From the NCBI RefSeq assembly GCF_000016285.1, contig NC_011981.1, positions 248,001-312,000 of the forward strand: DNA of 64,000 nucleotides, given 5' to 3'. The notes under the pieces are model-generated. The model was not told the DNA's origin, ran no database searches, and saw only the letters and a list, made by a program, of their open reading frames with translations. The first letter of the stretch is position 1, and each line of letters opens with the position of its first letter. The translations under genes and the position numbers were made by a program. This DNA is from Allorhizobium ampelinum S4 (GTDB lineage Bacteria > Pseudomonadota > Alphaproteobacteria > Rhizobiales > Rhizobiaceae). Shown in pieces: positions 1-7,727 of this stretch.

Positions 1-708
1 CGCGCGCGACGTATCCGCGCCAAGGCTGATTGTCGTCAGATGACGGCCAAAGGGCAGGGCAGCGATCAGCCCGGCAATGATATAGGGCGCAACGGTCTTG
101 ACCTGTTCGATGTTTCGTCCCGTCACCGAGCCTGCGGTCCAGAGGCGCACGGCATCAAGAGTACTCTGGTCAAAGATCAGCATAACGGTGGTCACAGAGG
201 TCAGGAAGGTCGCAACGATAGCTCCCGCCAGCACGAGCCTGAGGGGGGATTGCCCCACCATTCCCATCGAACCCAGCGCATAGACAACGGTCGCGGCGAT
301 GGCTGCGCCGAGAAAAGCAAACCAAACGTAGATGTCGCCGATACCGGCACCGAAAATGGCCATGACGGAGACGACTGCAAAGGCTGCGCCTGCGTTGATG
401 CCGAGCAGGTCCGGTGAGGCGAGGGGATTGTTTGTCACCGCCTGCATGATGGCACCAGAGACAGCCAGTGCGCTACCTGCCAGCAGCGCCGCAAGCGCAC
501 GTGGCAGGCGAATGGTCATGACGATCAGGTGATCCCGCGACGTCTCGGATGCGAAGAGTGCCGAGATGACTTTGGCGGGCGGCATCATCGCCGCACCCAG
601 TGAGATGGCGATCACGGTGGCAAGCATGAGCAGACAGAGTAATGCGGCAAGCGCAAGCACTCGTCCTACATCGGTTTCTGCAATATAGCCAGCCGTGCGG
701 TCGGTCAT
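1..708 (-). CDS. FecCD-type iron-siderophore ABC permease (partial, C-terminus off the left edge)
   Basis: Inner-membrane permease for import of ferric siderophore from the periplasm. My translation on the minus strand from the ATG at 706-708 is open to base 1 (236 codons). It shows repeated hydrophobic segments and the FecCD-family stretch around LPRALAALLAGSALAVSGA, followed by NNPLASPDLLGINAGA. The start overlaps the stop of the upstream binding-protein gene as ATGA, so the two are translationally coupled. Family members have about 320-350 residues, so roughly a third is missing. A partner permease and an ATPase gene probably follow beyond the window (inference). Confidence 0.9.
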   Translation of the reverse strand, partial: MTDRTAGYIAETDVGRVLALAALLCLLMLATVIAISLGAAMMPPAKVISALFASETSRDHLIVMTIRLPRALAALLAGSALAVSGAIMQAVTNNPLASPDLLGINAGAAFAVVSVMAIFGAGIGDIYVWFAFLGAAIAATVVYALGSMGMVGQSPLRLVLAGAIVATFLTSVTTVMLIFDQSTLDAVRLWTAGSVTGRNIEQVKTVAPYIIAGLIAALPFGRHLTTISLGADTSRA

Positions 709-1640
709 GGGGTCGTCAGGATGAAGCGTTCGACATCGTCGAGGATACGGTTTGCCGAGCTGATGCCGTAGAAGCTCTGCCAAGGGCCGCGGTCGACCCG
801 ATAGGCGCGACCTTCACGAACAGCGGGCAGCAATTGCCAGAGAGGGTTCTCCGTCACCTGCTTTTCCAGCACGTCATCCGGCCCGCTTTCGAAACCGCTG
901 GCGGATACGTAGAGAAGCACGTCGCCATCAAGATTTGCCAGCTCCTCCCAGTCTGGACGCTTCACGATCGTGCCGTCAGTCACGGTCTCGTAGGCCGTTC
1001 GCTTTACGCCTGCCTCATGCAGCACCGCGAAAGGGGCGTAGGCGTTCGGTCCGTCGACAAACACGACAAACCGGTCAGGGGCCAAACGGACGGTAGAGAC
1101 CGTGAGTTTCTTGTCTTTCATGCGTTCACGAATGGCCGAGACACGGTCATTGTAGGCCGTCAAAGAACTCCTCGCCACACCTTCACGACCGGTCACTTCG
1201 GAAAGGCGCTGGAGATAGACCTTCCAGTCCATATGCTTGAAAAGCACCGTTGGTGCAATCTTGGCAGCCTGTTCGTAGATGCCGGAATGGGCCTCCGCCG
1301 AACCGATGATAAGATCCGGTTTCAAGGCTGCGACACGCTCGAGGCTTGGCTCCCTGGGATTGCCGAGATCGACCATTTTTTCGGCCCTGACCACATCGAG
1401 CACTTCGCTTTCCGTGATTGCCATATAAGGGGTCGCGATGACAGGTGCCTTCAGTTCGATCAGCATTCCAAGCGTGATCAGCGGGTCGAGCGTGACGATC
1501 CGTTTTGGCGCAGCCGGAATGCAGAGGGGCGGATTGTAGACGTCCTCGGTCAGCAAGGTCCCCTGGCAGGCGGCCTGCGCCAGTGAACCGGTCATAAGAA
1601 ACGCGAGGAGAAACAGACAGAAACGCAAGAGGGCCACCAT
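705..1640 (-). CDS. Periplasmic iron-siderophore binding protein
   Basis: Delivers ferric siderophore to the FecCD permease. The 311-residue product begins with a Sec signal peptide (basic start, hydrophobic LFLLAFLMTGSLAQA, cleavage near AQA-ACQ). The mature part has the TroA/FepB-like layout: KRIVTLDPLITLGMLIELKAPVIA near residue 45, then PSLERVAALKPDLIIGS near residue 97, which are typical of class III binding proteins. It lies downstream of the TonB receptor gene on the same strand, with a strong hairpin between them (1663-1690), and overlaps the permease start by four bases. The ligand is inferred to be the product of the neighbouring NRPS/PKS locus. Confidence 0.9.
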   Translation of the reverse strand: MVALLRFCLFLLAFLMTGSLAQAACQGTLLTEDVYNPPLCIPAAPKRIVTLDPLITLGMLIELKAPVIATPYMAITESEVLDVVRAEKMVDLGNPREPSLERVAALKPDLIIGSAEAHSGIYEQAAKIAPTVLFKHMDWKVYLQRLSEVTGREGVARSSLTAYNDRVSAIRERMKDKKLTVSTVRLAPDRFVVFVDGPNAYAPFAVLHEAGVKRTAYETVTDGTIVKRPDWEELANLDGDVLLYVSASGFESGPDDVLEKQVTENPLWQLLPAVREGRAYRVDRGPWQSFYGISSANRILDDVERFILTTP

Positions 1641-1662
1641 TTTGTCGCCGGAAATCGAAAAC

Positions 1663-1690
1663 GGCTGCGGGGGTAATGCCCCCCGCAGCC
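1663..1690 (-). terminator. Strong GC hairpin between receptor and binding-protein genes
   Basis: A perfect 11-bp stem (1663-1673 with 1680-1690) and a 6-base loop starts 8 bases after the stop codon of the TonB receptor on the minus strand. It is followed by GTTTTCGATTT, a short broken T run. It could act as a leaky intrinsic terminator or 3' stabilising hairpin, letting the receptor transcript accumulate above the import genes. The stem is seen; the function is inferred. Confidence 0.6.
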
Positions 1691-1698
1691 CGAGATAA

Positions 1699-4092
1699 TC
1701 AGAACTTGGCCCGGAGGTTCAATCCGAATGATCGGCGCTTGCCAGCCTGGCCGTAAGGCAGCGAGTAATCCGGATCAATCAGGGTGAAGTATTTTTCATC
1801 CGTCAGGTTCTCCGAAAACAGCGTCACCTGCCAATTGTCCTTCTTGAAACCCACCTGCGCGTTGACGATGAAGCGCGCATCAATCTTGTACATGCCGTTC
1901 GTGCCGAAGCGCGAATTATAGCTCGTCGTGTACTTGGCATCGGCTCCGACAAAAACACCATTTTGGAACTCATAACGACCGCCAAAGCCCAGGCTCCATT
2001 CCGGTGCTTCGGGAAAGGACTTGCCGTCCTGCGGTTCGCTGAGCGCTGCATGGTTGAAGTCGATGAACTTGGTGTTGAGGTAACCGACCGATGCAAAGGT
2101 GGTGAATTGGTCCGTGACCTGCATGGACGGTTCGATTTCAAAACCCCAGGAGCGAGATGTGGCGGCGTTCGAAATGATGCGATAACCGGGGATCGAGGGG
2201 TCAGGCCGGATCTCGACCTGCTGATCCGAATACTTAGTGTAGAACAGATTGGCATTCAACGTCAGGCGGTCGTCCAGCAGTGTTCCCTTGTACGACAGTT
2301 CAATGTTCTTGGAGTATTCGGGATCATAGGTGCCGAGTTCGCCCGTCACGCGGTCGAGATAGGACCCACCCGAGCGGAAGCCTTCCGTATAGGTGAGCCC
2401 CACCTTCTGGTTGCTGCCGAACTCCTTGGATATGCCGACTTTAGGCACGAAATTGTACTCGGTAAGGGACGTCGGGTCGCCAGTCAGGACAGGGGAGTCA
2501 TCGATCAGACCGGAATAATTCTGCTGGTGGTCCTTGTCTCTCAGGTAATCCAGGCGTCCGCCCAGCGTCGCAAACCAGGTCGGCGCAAACTCGTAGGTCG
2601 CTTCACCGAAGATGGCCAGGTTCGCGGTTGTGCGGTGCTGCGTGTCATTCTGCTGGTAATAATCGAACGCAACGATATCCGTGGCACCATCCCACTTTTC
2701 GTAGCTGCCATAGATGCCGGTTACCCATTTCCAACGATCGCCTTCATAGTTCAGGCGGAATTCCTGGGTGAGGATGGAGTTGTCATCTTCGCCGGTGATA
2801 CCGTTGACGACATTTTCGGTGCCATAATCAATGGAGCGCCGGTTATTGATGCCGTATTGATAGCCGGTCTGCGATGTGAAGCGCAGGGTTTCAGAAATGT
2901 CGTGGGTGACCTCAAGTCCGAGATTATGCGCCTCGGTCCAGCGATATTCGGTGTAGGTGACAGGCGCGTTATTGAAATCCCCCCGTCCCGAATAGAGTCC
3001 GACGAGTGCGTCGTTCGGCCGGTCCTTCGAGTAGGAATAGGTGAGGACTGCGCGGGTATCCGGCAGCTCTGACGGCGTCAACAGCAGCTTGGCGCGCGCA
3101 ATGCCGCTGATATCAGTGATCAGATCGTCGTAATTGTCGTATGACTTGAAATCGGAGTAGCTGGGCTGGGCCCTAGAACGTTCATAGGACCCGGAGAGCC
3201 GCAGCGCGACCTGATCCTCTACGATAGGCGTGTTGACCGTGATGGCGGTGCCCACAAGATGATCGGTACCAACGGTCGTGGAAACTTCGACTTCCTTTTC
3301 GAAGGTCGGATCCTTCGATTTGATATAGACGGCTCCGGTCATGGCGGCGCGGCCGGAGAGCGTCGATTGCGGGCCGCGATAGACCTCGACCTGCTCAACG
3401 TCCCAGAGATTGCGGGCGCCGAAGCGGGCATTGTAGCGCGTCTGAAGGATGCCATCGATATAGATGGAGCCTGCCGGCCCACCGGACGATACCAGGCCCT
3501 CGGAACTCATGCCGCGGATAACGAAACCAGCGTTGACTGTGGCGCTGTCCATCGTGTTCGCCATGCGACGAAACGTTTCCTGCGTGGTGCGGATCTGGCT
3601 ATTCGCCAGGCTTTCGGCATTGAGAATAGCGACACTGCTTGTCGTACCGCCAAGCGTGGTCGCATTGCGGGCACCGTAGATCACGATGGGTTCGAGCAGG
3701 GTTCCTTCTTGCTCCGGGTTTTCTGAGGCGGAAGTCGCGTTCTGCAAGGTGACCCGGTTTTCGCCGGCAAAGCGCGCATCGACGCCTGTCCCGGCAAGCA
3801 CGGCCTTCAAGGCCTGTTCAGGTGTCAGCGTCCCATTCACGCCGCGGGTTGATTTGTTTTGGGCAACCGACGCGTCGAACAGAATCTGGAGGCCCGTCTG
3901 GGCAGCAAGGCTGTTGAGCGCTGGAGTAAGCGGACCGGCCGGTACGGAAATCGCGTGCTGCGACATTTGAGCCTGCGCCTCTCGCACCATTGCCGGCAGG
4001 GCAGGTGTCAACATCACAAGCGCCGATCCTGCTAATAGGACTGCTCTGAGGCTCGCCCGGGCCTCGTGTGTAGTGGAAAAAGTCTTCGTCAT
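1699..4092 (-). CDS. TonB-dependent ferric-siderophore receptor with N-terminal STN signalling domain
   Basis: Outer-membrane gated channel for the ferric siderophore, energised by TonB-ExbBD. From the ATG at 4090-4092 the product has 797 residues. It contains a signal peptide ending near AQAQ, an STN (secretin and TonB N-terminal) domain at about residues 45-110 (ISVPAGPLTPALNSLAAQTG), a likely TonB box LEPIVIYG near residue 135, a plug with DGILQTRY and VYRGPQSTLSGR, and a C-terminal beta-barrel ending in GLNLRAKF with a terminal Phe. The longer reading from 4206 adds 38 residues ahead of the signal peptide and is unlikely. STN domains normally talk to a FecR-type anti-sigma factor, but no FecI/FecR pair is in the window. 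The 210 bases upstream (4093-4302) hold no TGA-N9-TCA iron box that I could find. Confidence 0.93.
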   Translation of the reverse strand: MTKTFSTTHEARASLRAVLLAGSALVMLTPALPAMVREAQAQMSQHAISVPAGPLTPALNSLAAQTGLQILFDASVAQNKSTRGVNGTLTPEQALKAVLAGTGVDARFAGENRVTLQNATSASENPEQEGTLLEPIVIYGARNATTLGGTTSSVAILNAESLANSQIRTTQETFRRMANTMDSATVNAGFVIRGMSSEGLVSSGGPAGSIYIDGILQTRYNARFGARNLWDVEQVEVYRGPQSTLSGRAAMTGAVYIKSKDPTFEKEVEVSTTVGTDHLVGTAITVNTPIVEDQVALRLSGSYERSRAQPSYSDFKSYDNYDDLITDISGIARAKLLLTPSELPDTRAVLTYSYSKDRPNDALVGLYSGRGDFNNAPVTYTEYRWTEAHNLGLEVTHDISETLRFTSQTGYQYGINNRRSIDYGTENVVNGITGEDDNSILTQEFRLNYEGDRWKWVTGIYGSYEKWDGATDIVAFDYYQQNDTQHRTTANLAIFGEATYEFAPTWFATLGGRLDYLRDKDHQQNYSGLIDDSPVLTGDPTSLTEYNFVPKVGISKEFGSNQKVGLTYTEGFRSGGSYLDRVTGELGTYDPEYSKNIELSYKGTLLDDRLTLNANLFYTKYSDQQVEIRPDPSIPGYRIISNAATSRSWGFEIEPSMQVTDQFTTFASVGYLNTKFIDFNHAALSEPQDGKSFPEAPEWSLGFGGRYEFQNGVFVGADAKYTTSYNSRFGTNGMYKIDARFIVNAQVGFKKDNWQVTLFSENLTDEKYFTLIDPDYSLPYGQAGKRRSFGLNLRAKF

Positions 4093-4302
4093 AGAACCCC
4101 CAAACTCTCCGGTACTCAAGGCTTTGCAGCCCACCGTAAGGAGCAACGCCACGTTGTGCTCGGGGGGTAGACGATTGATTTTCCCGGTTTGGGACTCTGA
4201 CCCCAAAAAAATCTCGAGCTTTTTAAAGTTTGTCAGGGAAAAGTAGTCACCGGTTTTGCCGAGAAGACAAACGACAACAAAAAAATCGAGAGACTGTCTG
4301 AT

Positions 4303-5181
4303 TCAGTTTGAACCTGACCTAATCTCATCAGCGACGCCGAGATGTTGACGCATGGCCAGGCGCAATTCTTCGTCCCGATCTGTCGGTGCCTTCAAGACAC
4401 AGGTCGGACAGTATTCTCCGCCCTTGACGAGATAAAATCGACAGCAGCCGCCGCGTTGACGGAAGGTGTATGAAAATTCCTGCTGGTTGTTGTCGAGCAC
4501 GCTCAAATCGAAATAGTGGAGCTGACGGTTGGCTAGCGGCGAACCGGGCACTTTGAGGATCTGCATTGCCGACGCCTTGGCCGCCTCGACGCTGCCGAAC
4601 CGGCGGCCGGAATCGAGAAAGCGACCGGCAATTGCATCACCGGCGAGCCGCCAGAGCGCTGTGCGGGAGAGGCGCGTGCGTGCATGGATCGCGTCGATGA
4701 CGGGGCGGAAATGCCGCTCGATTTCGGCCCGCAGCCGTTCTTCGGCAACAGCGTCACCCAATTGACCCTGCCAGAATGTCTCTTCGAGAAAACGGACATG
4801 GGCGCGTCGCACCCGGTGCATCTCACCGTCATGCGGCTCTTGCGTCGTGTAGAATGAAAGCGCGACGCTGGCCGGAGAAAGGTTTGGGATGAGGCCAAAA
4901 CCAGCGAAGATCGGCACAGTAGCGGCGGCCAGAATGTAGCCATAGTCGGTCATCAACAGCGCCCCAGCCGTCTTGATGTCTGTGCCTTCGTTCAGCGATT
5001 GCTCGAAGGCGAGAAATTCGCCCAGCGCCACCTCGTCGGAAAAGAATGCCTCGGCTGTCGTCCATCCTGCGCCTACTTGACCGATATCCGCACGGACATC
5101 CGGCATATAGGCGGCCTGCGCATCCAGTGCGCGGCGGACCATTGCCTCCTCCGATGTTGGTATGTCCATCGCCGCCATCAT
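4303..5181 (-). CDS. FhuF-type [2Fe-2S] ferric-siderophore reductase
   Basis: Cytoplasmic reductase that releases iron from imported siderophore by reducing it to Fe(II). The 292-residue product has the weak FhuF fold sequence and, decisively, the C-terminal cluster motif GGCCRFYLV...EYCPTCVL. The spacing is Cys-Cys-x10-Cys-x2-Cys, the unusual ligand pattern of FhuF. The gene is the last of the long biosynthetic operon on this strand, after the thioesterase, but is separated from it by a dispersed palindromic repeat, so it may also have its own transcript. There are two adjacent ATG codons at 5176-5181; GAGGG lies upstream and either could start. Confidence 0.9.
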   Translation of the reverse strand: MMAAMDIPTSEEAMVRRALDAQAAYMPDVRADIGQVGAGWTTAEAFFSDEVALGEFLAFEQSLNEGTDIKTAGALLMTDYGYILAAATVPIFAGFGLIPNLSPASVALSFYTTQEPHDGEMHRVRRAHVRFLEETFWQGQLGDAVAEERLRAEIERHFRPVIDAIHARTRLSRTALWRLAGDAIAGRFLDSGRRFGSVEAAKASAMQILKVPGSPLANRQLHYFDLSVLDNNQQEFSYTFRQRGGCCRFYLVKGGEYCPTCVLKAPTDRDEELRLAMRQHLGVADEIRSGSN

Positions 5182-5200
5182 CGCTTAACCCTCGCGCCTT

Positions 5201-5298
5201 AGAGCATCGTACCAAAAATTGGAATCGGCACGATGCTCTAGATTCTTGTTTTCGCATCGGACTTTCCGAAAACCGGTTCCCACTTTTCGGACCGATGC
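5201..5298. repeat. Rhizobial intergenic palindromic repeat (RIME-like), two nested hairpins
   Basis: Two adjacent inverted repeats. The first is a perfect 10-bp stem (5201-5210 with 5230-5239). The second is a compound stem, GCATCGG/CCGATGC at 5254-5260 and 5292-5298 enclosing CCGAAAA/TTTTCGG at 5266-5272 and 5284-5290, with CCGGTTCCCAC as loop. From memory this sequence type (cgaaaaccggttcccac) is scattered through Rhizobium and Agrobacterium intergenic regions. Here it has invaded the end of the thioesterase gene and supplies its stop codon. Confidence 0.85.
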
Positions 5299-6032
5299 TG
5301 TAGGCGATTTTCGCCAGTTCCGAACCAGAGAGTTGCCAGTCGTGCGGGCAGCGTGTCAAGTACCGGTCGCTCCAGCATATGCGCGCCCGCGACCGGATGC
5401 AGGCGCGTGCCGCCGGTCACGAAATCACACCAGGCTGCGGCGGCCTGCCGGTTTACAAAGGCGTCTCCATCGGAGAGGAAAATATGGACGGGACAATCGA
5501 GCGTGCCGCGCGTCGCATCATGGGTATAGGTCTCGCATATTCTGAAATCATTGCGCAGCAACGGTTCGAAAAGCTCCATTGCCTCGGGATTGTTGAGGAT
5601 TTCAGCATCTGTTCCGCCGAGATCGATAAGCGCTTGGCGAAAGGCGTCGGCTTCCATCGTGTGGAACGGCTCTCGCTCATAGACCATGCGGTCCGGCGCA
5701 TTGCAACCGAGCGCGAAAAACACCTCCGGCATCGGCAAGCCTGCCGCTGAAAAGCGACGGGCGATTTCATAGCCGAGGAGGGCACCCATCGAATAGCCGA
5801 AAATCGCATAGCGCCCGCCGATATAAGGCTCAAGCTCAACGGCCAGTTGATCGGCAAGCGCGTCAATTGACCTCGGTGCCGGTTCGCAATAGCGCGCTTC
5901 GCGGCCCGGCAGTGCGACCGGATGCACCGTCATCGTGCTCGGCGCGGTTTGTACCCAGTTGCGGAAAAGCCCGGCCCCGGTGCCTGCTGGCGGCAGGCAA
6001 AGAAGCACGGGGCGTGATGGCGTTATCGTCAT
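5238..6032 (-). CDS. Type II thioesterase of the siderophore pathway
   Basis: Stand-alone alpha/beta-hydrolase thioesterase, usually removing wrong or stalled acyl groups from carrier domains. The 264-residue product has the GrsT-like start CLPPAGTGAGLFRNW, the nucleophile elbow FGYSMG near residue 80 and the catalytic His region VAGAHML near residue 218. The start overlaps the upstream condensation-carrier gene as ATGA. The last 20 or so residues (LQHRSEKWEPVFGKSDAKTR) are encoded by the rhizobial repeat at 5201-5298 and are not part of the family fold. It could also act as a release enzyme, but the pathway already has a reductase release domain. Confidence 0.9.
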   Translation of the reverse strand: MTITPSRPVLLCLPPAGTGAGLFRNWVQTAPSTMTVHPVALPGREARYCEPAPRSIDALADQLAVELEPYIGGRYAIFGYSMGALLGYEIARRFSAAGLPMPEVFFALGCNAPDRMVYEREPFHTMEADAFRQALIDLGGTDAEILNNPEAMELFEPLLRNDFRICETYTHDATRGTLDCPVHIFLSDGDAFVNRQAAAAWCDFVTGGTRLHPVAGAHMLERPVLDTLPARLATLWFGTGENRLQHRSEKWEPVFGKSDAKTRI

Positions 6033-7720
6033 ATGTCAATCTCAATATGGTCTGTGGCCGGGGGGACTTGCGGGCGAAGGCTGTCGATATAGGCCGCAAG
6101 GTCGGCAAGGACGGGGTGCTCAAAAAGGACGCGCATTGGTACAGGCACGCAAAACGCGCCGCGAAGTCGGCTGGCGACACGCACGGCAAGGAGCGAATGG
6201 CCGCCAAGCTCAAAGAAGTTGGCCTGCCCATCCAGGGGACCAGATTTGAGCACCTCCGTCCAGATTTGCGCCAGTGTGATTTCAGTCGCGGAAGGCGTTG
6301 CGGATTTCGGGATGCCCGATGGTGCCTGTTTCGTTGGCATCAAATGGGTGCGGTCCCCAGAACCGCCCTCAGATAGACCGGCAACCGCCATCACTGAAGG
6401 CAGTTCATCCAGAATTGCGCACACATCTGTGGTGGATGAGCGGATCATGATGGCGATAATATCGCCCAGTCGTTCGAGCAGAGCCGCTGCCGTCTCAGAG
6501 GCGAGCATATCGCGGCTGAAACCGGCCATCAGCGTCAGGCCTGCCGTATGCGGTGTCGCCCAGAGCGTGAGCGGAAAATGCGTTCGCTCATCAAAGTCGA
6601 TGCCTTCGGTTTTGAGCAGTGCAGGCGCATCCGCTCGCTTCGCCTGCACTGGGAAATTCTCAACGACGAGCAGCGTGTCGAAAAGCGAAACGCCCGGGCC
6701 TTGGATAGCGGCGAGGGGTACATGGTCGTGTTCGCCCGTTTCGGCATGGGCTTTCTGAATGGTTGCGAGCCAGTCCGAGACGGATAGGCCCTCATTAAGG
6801 CGGACACGCACGGGCAGCGTATTGATGAAGAGGCCGATCATCGTCGTTGCGCCCTCCAGTGTCACGGGGCGCCCGGCTGTGGTTGTGCCGAAAATGAGAT
6901 CACGGCTGCCGGTCTGGCGCGCGATCAGCAAGGACAACGCGCCTTGCAGCAGCGTGTTGAGCGTCAGCCCATGGGCGGCACCATAGGCCAGCACGGCCTC
7001 ATGCAGCGGCTTTGGGACTTCCCGGCATTGCCGCTCGAACTGGCCTGTCGCGTCCCCTGCCAGAAGCCGGGTTGTGCCCGCAAAACCCTGAAGCCGATCC
7101 TTCCAGAAGCGAAGCGACACGGCCCGCTCGCGCTTCTTCAACCAACCGATGTAATCGCCGTAAGGGCGGGCGGGCGGAAGGGCTGGCTCGGCCTTGCCTG
7201 CCGCGCGCCGATAGAGCGAGAGCACTTCGTCGAGCAATTGACGGATCGACCAGCCGTCGAGGATGATATGTTGGTAGCAGACAACCATGATCGACTGGTC
7301 TTGTCCGGTGCTGATCCATTGGACCCGGATCAGAGGCGGACGGCGCAGGTCAAACGGCTCGGCCCGGTTGGCAGAAAACAGTGCTTGCAGCCGTTCACGC
7401 TCGCTTGCCGGATCGTTACCAGTCCAGTCCAGCGTAGTGAATGCCACCGGAAGGCTGCGGAAGGCGATCTGGAACGGCTCGTCGCGCTCCTCCCAGAAGA
7501 ACCCCGAACGCAGGATCGGATGGCGGTCAATTGCGCCTTGCCATGCCGCCTTCAGAGCCTCCGCATCGACGGCTCCGGTGATGCGCAGCGCCGTTTGCGG
7601 CATATAGAGGCCGCCGCCGGGGGAAGACACCGAATGAAAAAGGATGCCCTCCTGCATCGGGGCAAGCGGATAGATGTCGGCGATGTTGTTGCGCTCAAGG
7701 CGCTGGCTCGCATTCTGCAT
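6029..7720 (-). CDS. Condensation-carrier protein (C-PCP) without adenylation domain
   Basis: A 563-residue NRPS fragment made of one condensation domain (about residues 10-440, motif QHIILDGWS near 152, with the first His of HHxxxDG replaced by Gln but the catalytic second His kept) and one peptidyl carrier domain (FFELGGHSLLA near 507). The opening IYPLAPMQEGILFHS resembles D-L type condensation domains that follow an epimerase, which agrees with the E domain ending the gene just upstream. No A domain is present, so its carrier must be loaded in trans or receive a chain only. The start at 7720 has GAGGG five bases upstream; a longer frame to 7768 overlaps the previous gene and is less likely. 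The stop overlaps the thioesterase start. Confidence 0.88.
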   Translation of the reverse strand: MQNASQRLERNNIADIYPLAPMQEGILFHSVSSPGGGLYMPQTALRITGAVDAEALKAAWQGAIDRHPILRSGFFWEERDEPFQIAFRSLPVAFTTLDWTGNDPASERERLQALFSANRAEPFDLRRPPLIRVQWISTGQDQSIMVVCYQHIILDGWSIRQLLDEVLSLYRRAAGKAEPALPPARPYGDYIGWLKKRERAVSLRFWKDRLQGFAGTTRLLAGDATGQFERQCREVPKPLHEAVLAYGAAHGLTLNTLLQGALSLLIARQTGSRDLIFGTTTAGRPVTLEGATTMIGLFINTLPVRVRLNEGLSVSDWLATIQKAHAETGEHDHVPLAAIQGPGVSLFDTLLVVENFPVQAKRADAPALLKTEGIDFDERTHFPLTLWATPHTAGLTLMAGFSRDMLASETAAALLERLGDIIAIMIRSSTTDVCAILDELPSVMAVAGLSEGGSGDRTHLMPTKQAPSGIPKSATPSATEITLAQIWTEVLKSGPLDGQANFFELGGHSLLAVRVASRLRGAFCVPVPMRVLFEHPVLADLAAYIDSLRPQVPPATDHIEIDI

Positions 7721-7727
7721 GGTGCCC

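Noticed and set aside
642..1586. Long plus-strand frame (314 codons) opposite the iron-siderophore binding protein
   Set aside because: It is the complement of a clear signal-peptide-bearing binding protein and has no family-like sequence.
4093..4302. Search for a TGA-N9-TCA iron box before the TonB receptor
   Set aside because: Each TGA in the gap was followed through; none has TCA at the right spacing (the nearest is off by one base).
5238..6032. Thioesterase as the chain-terminating release domain
   Set aside because: It is a separate type II-like protein and the pathway has an R domain suited to release; kept as a minor alternative only.
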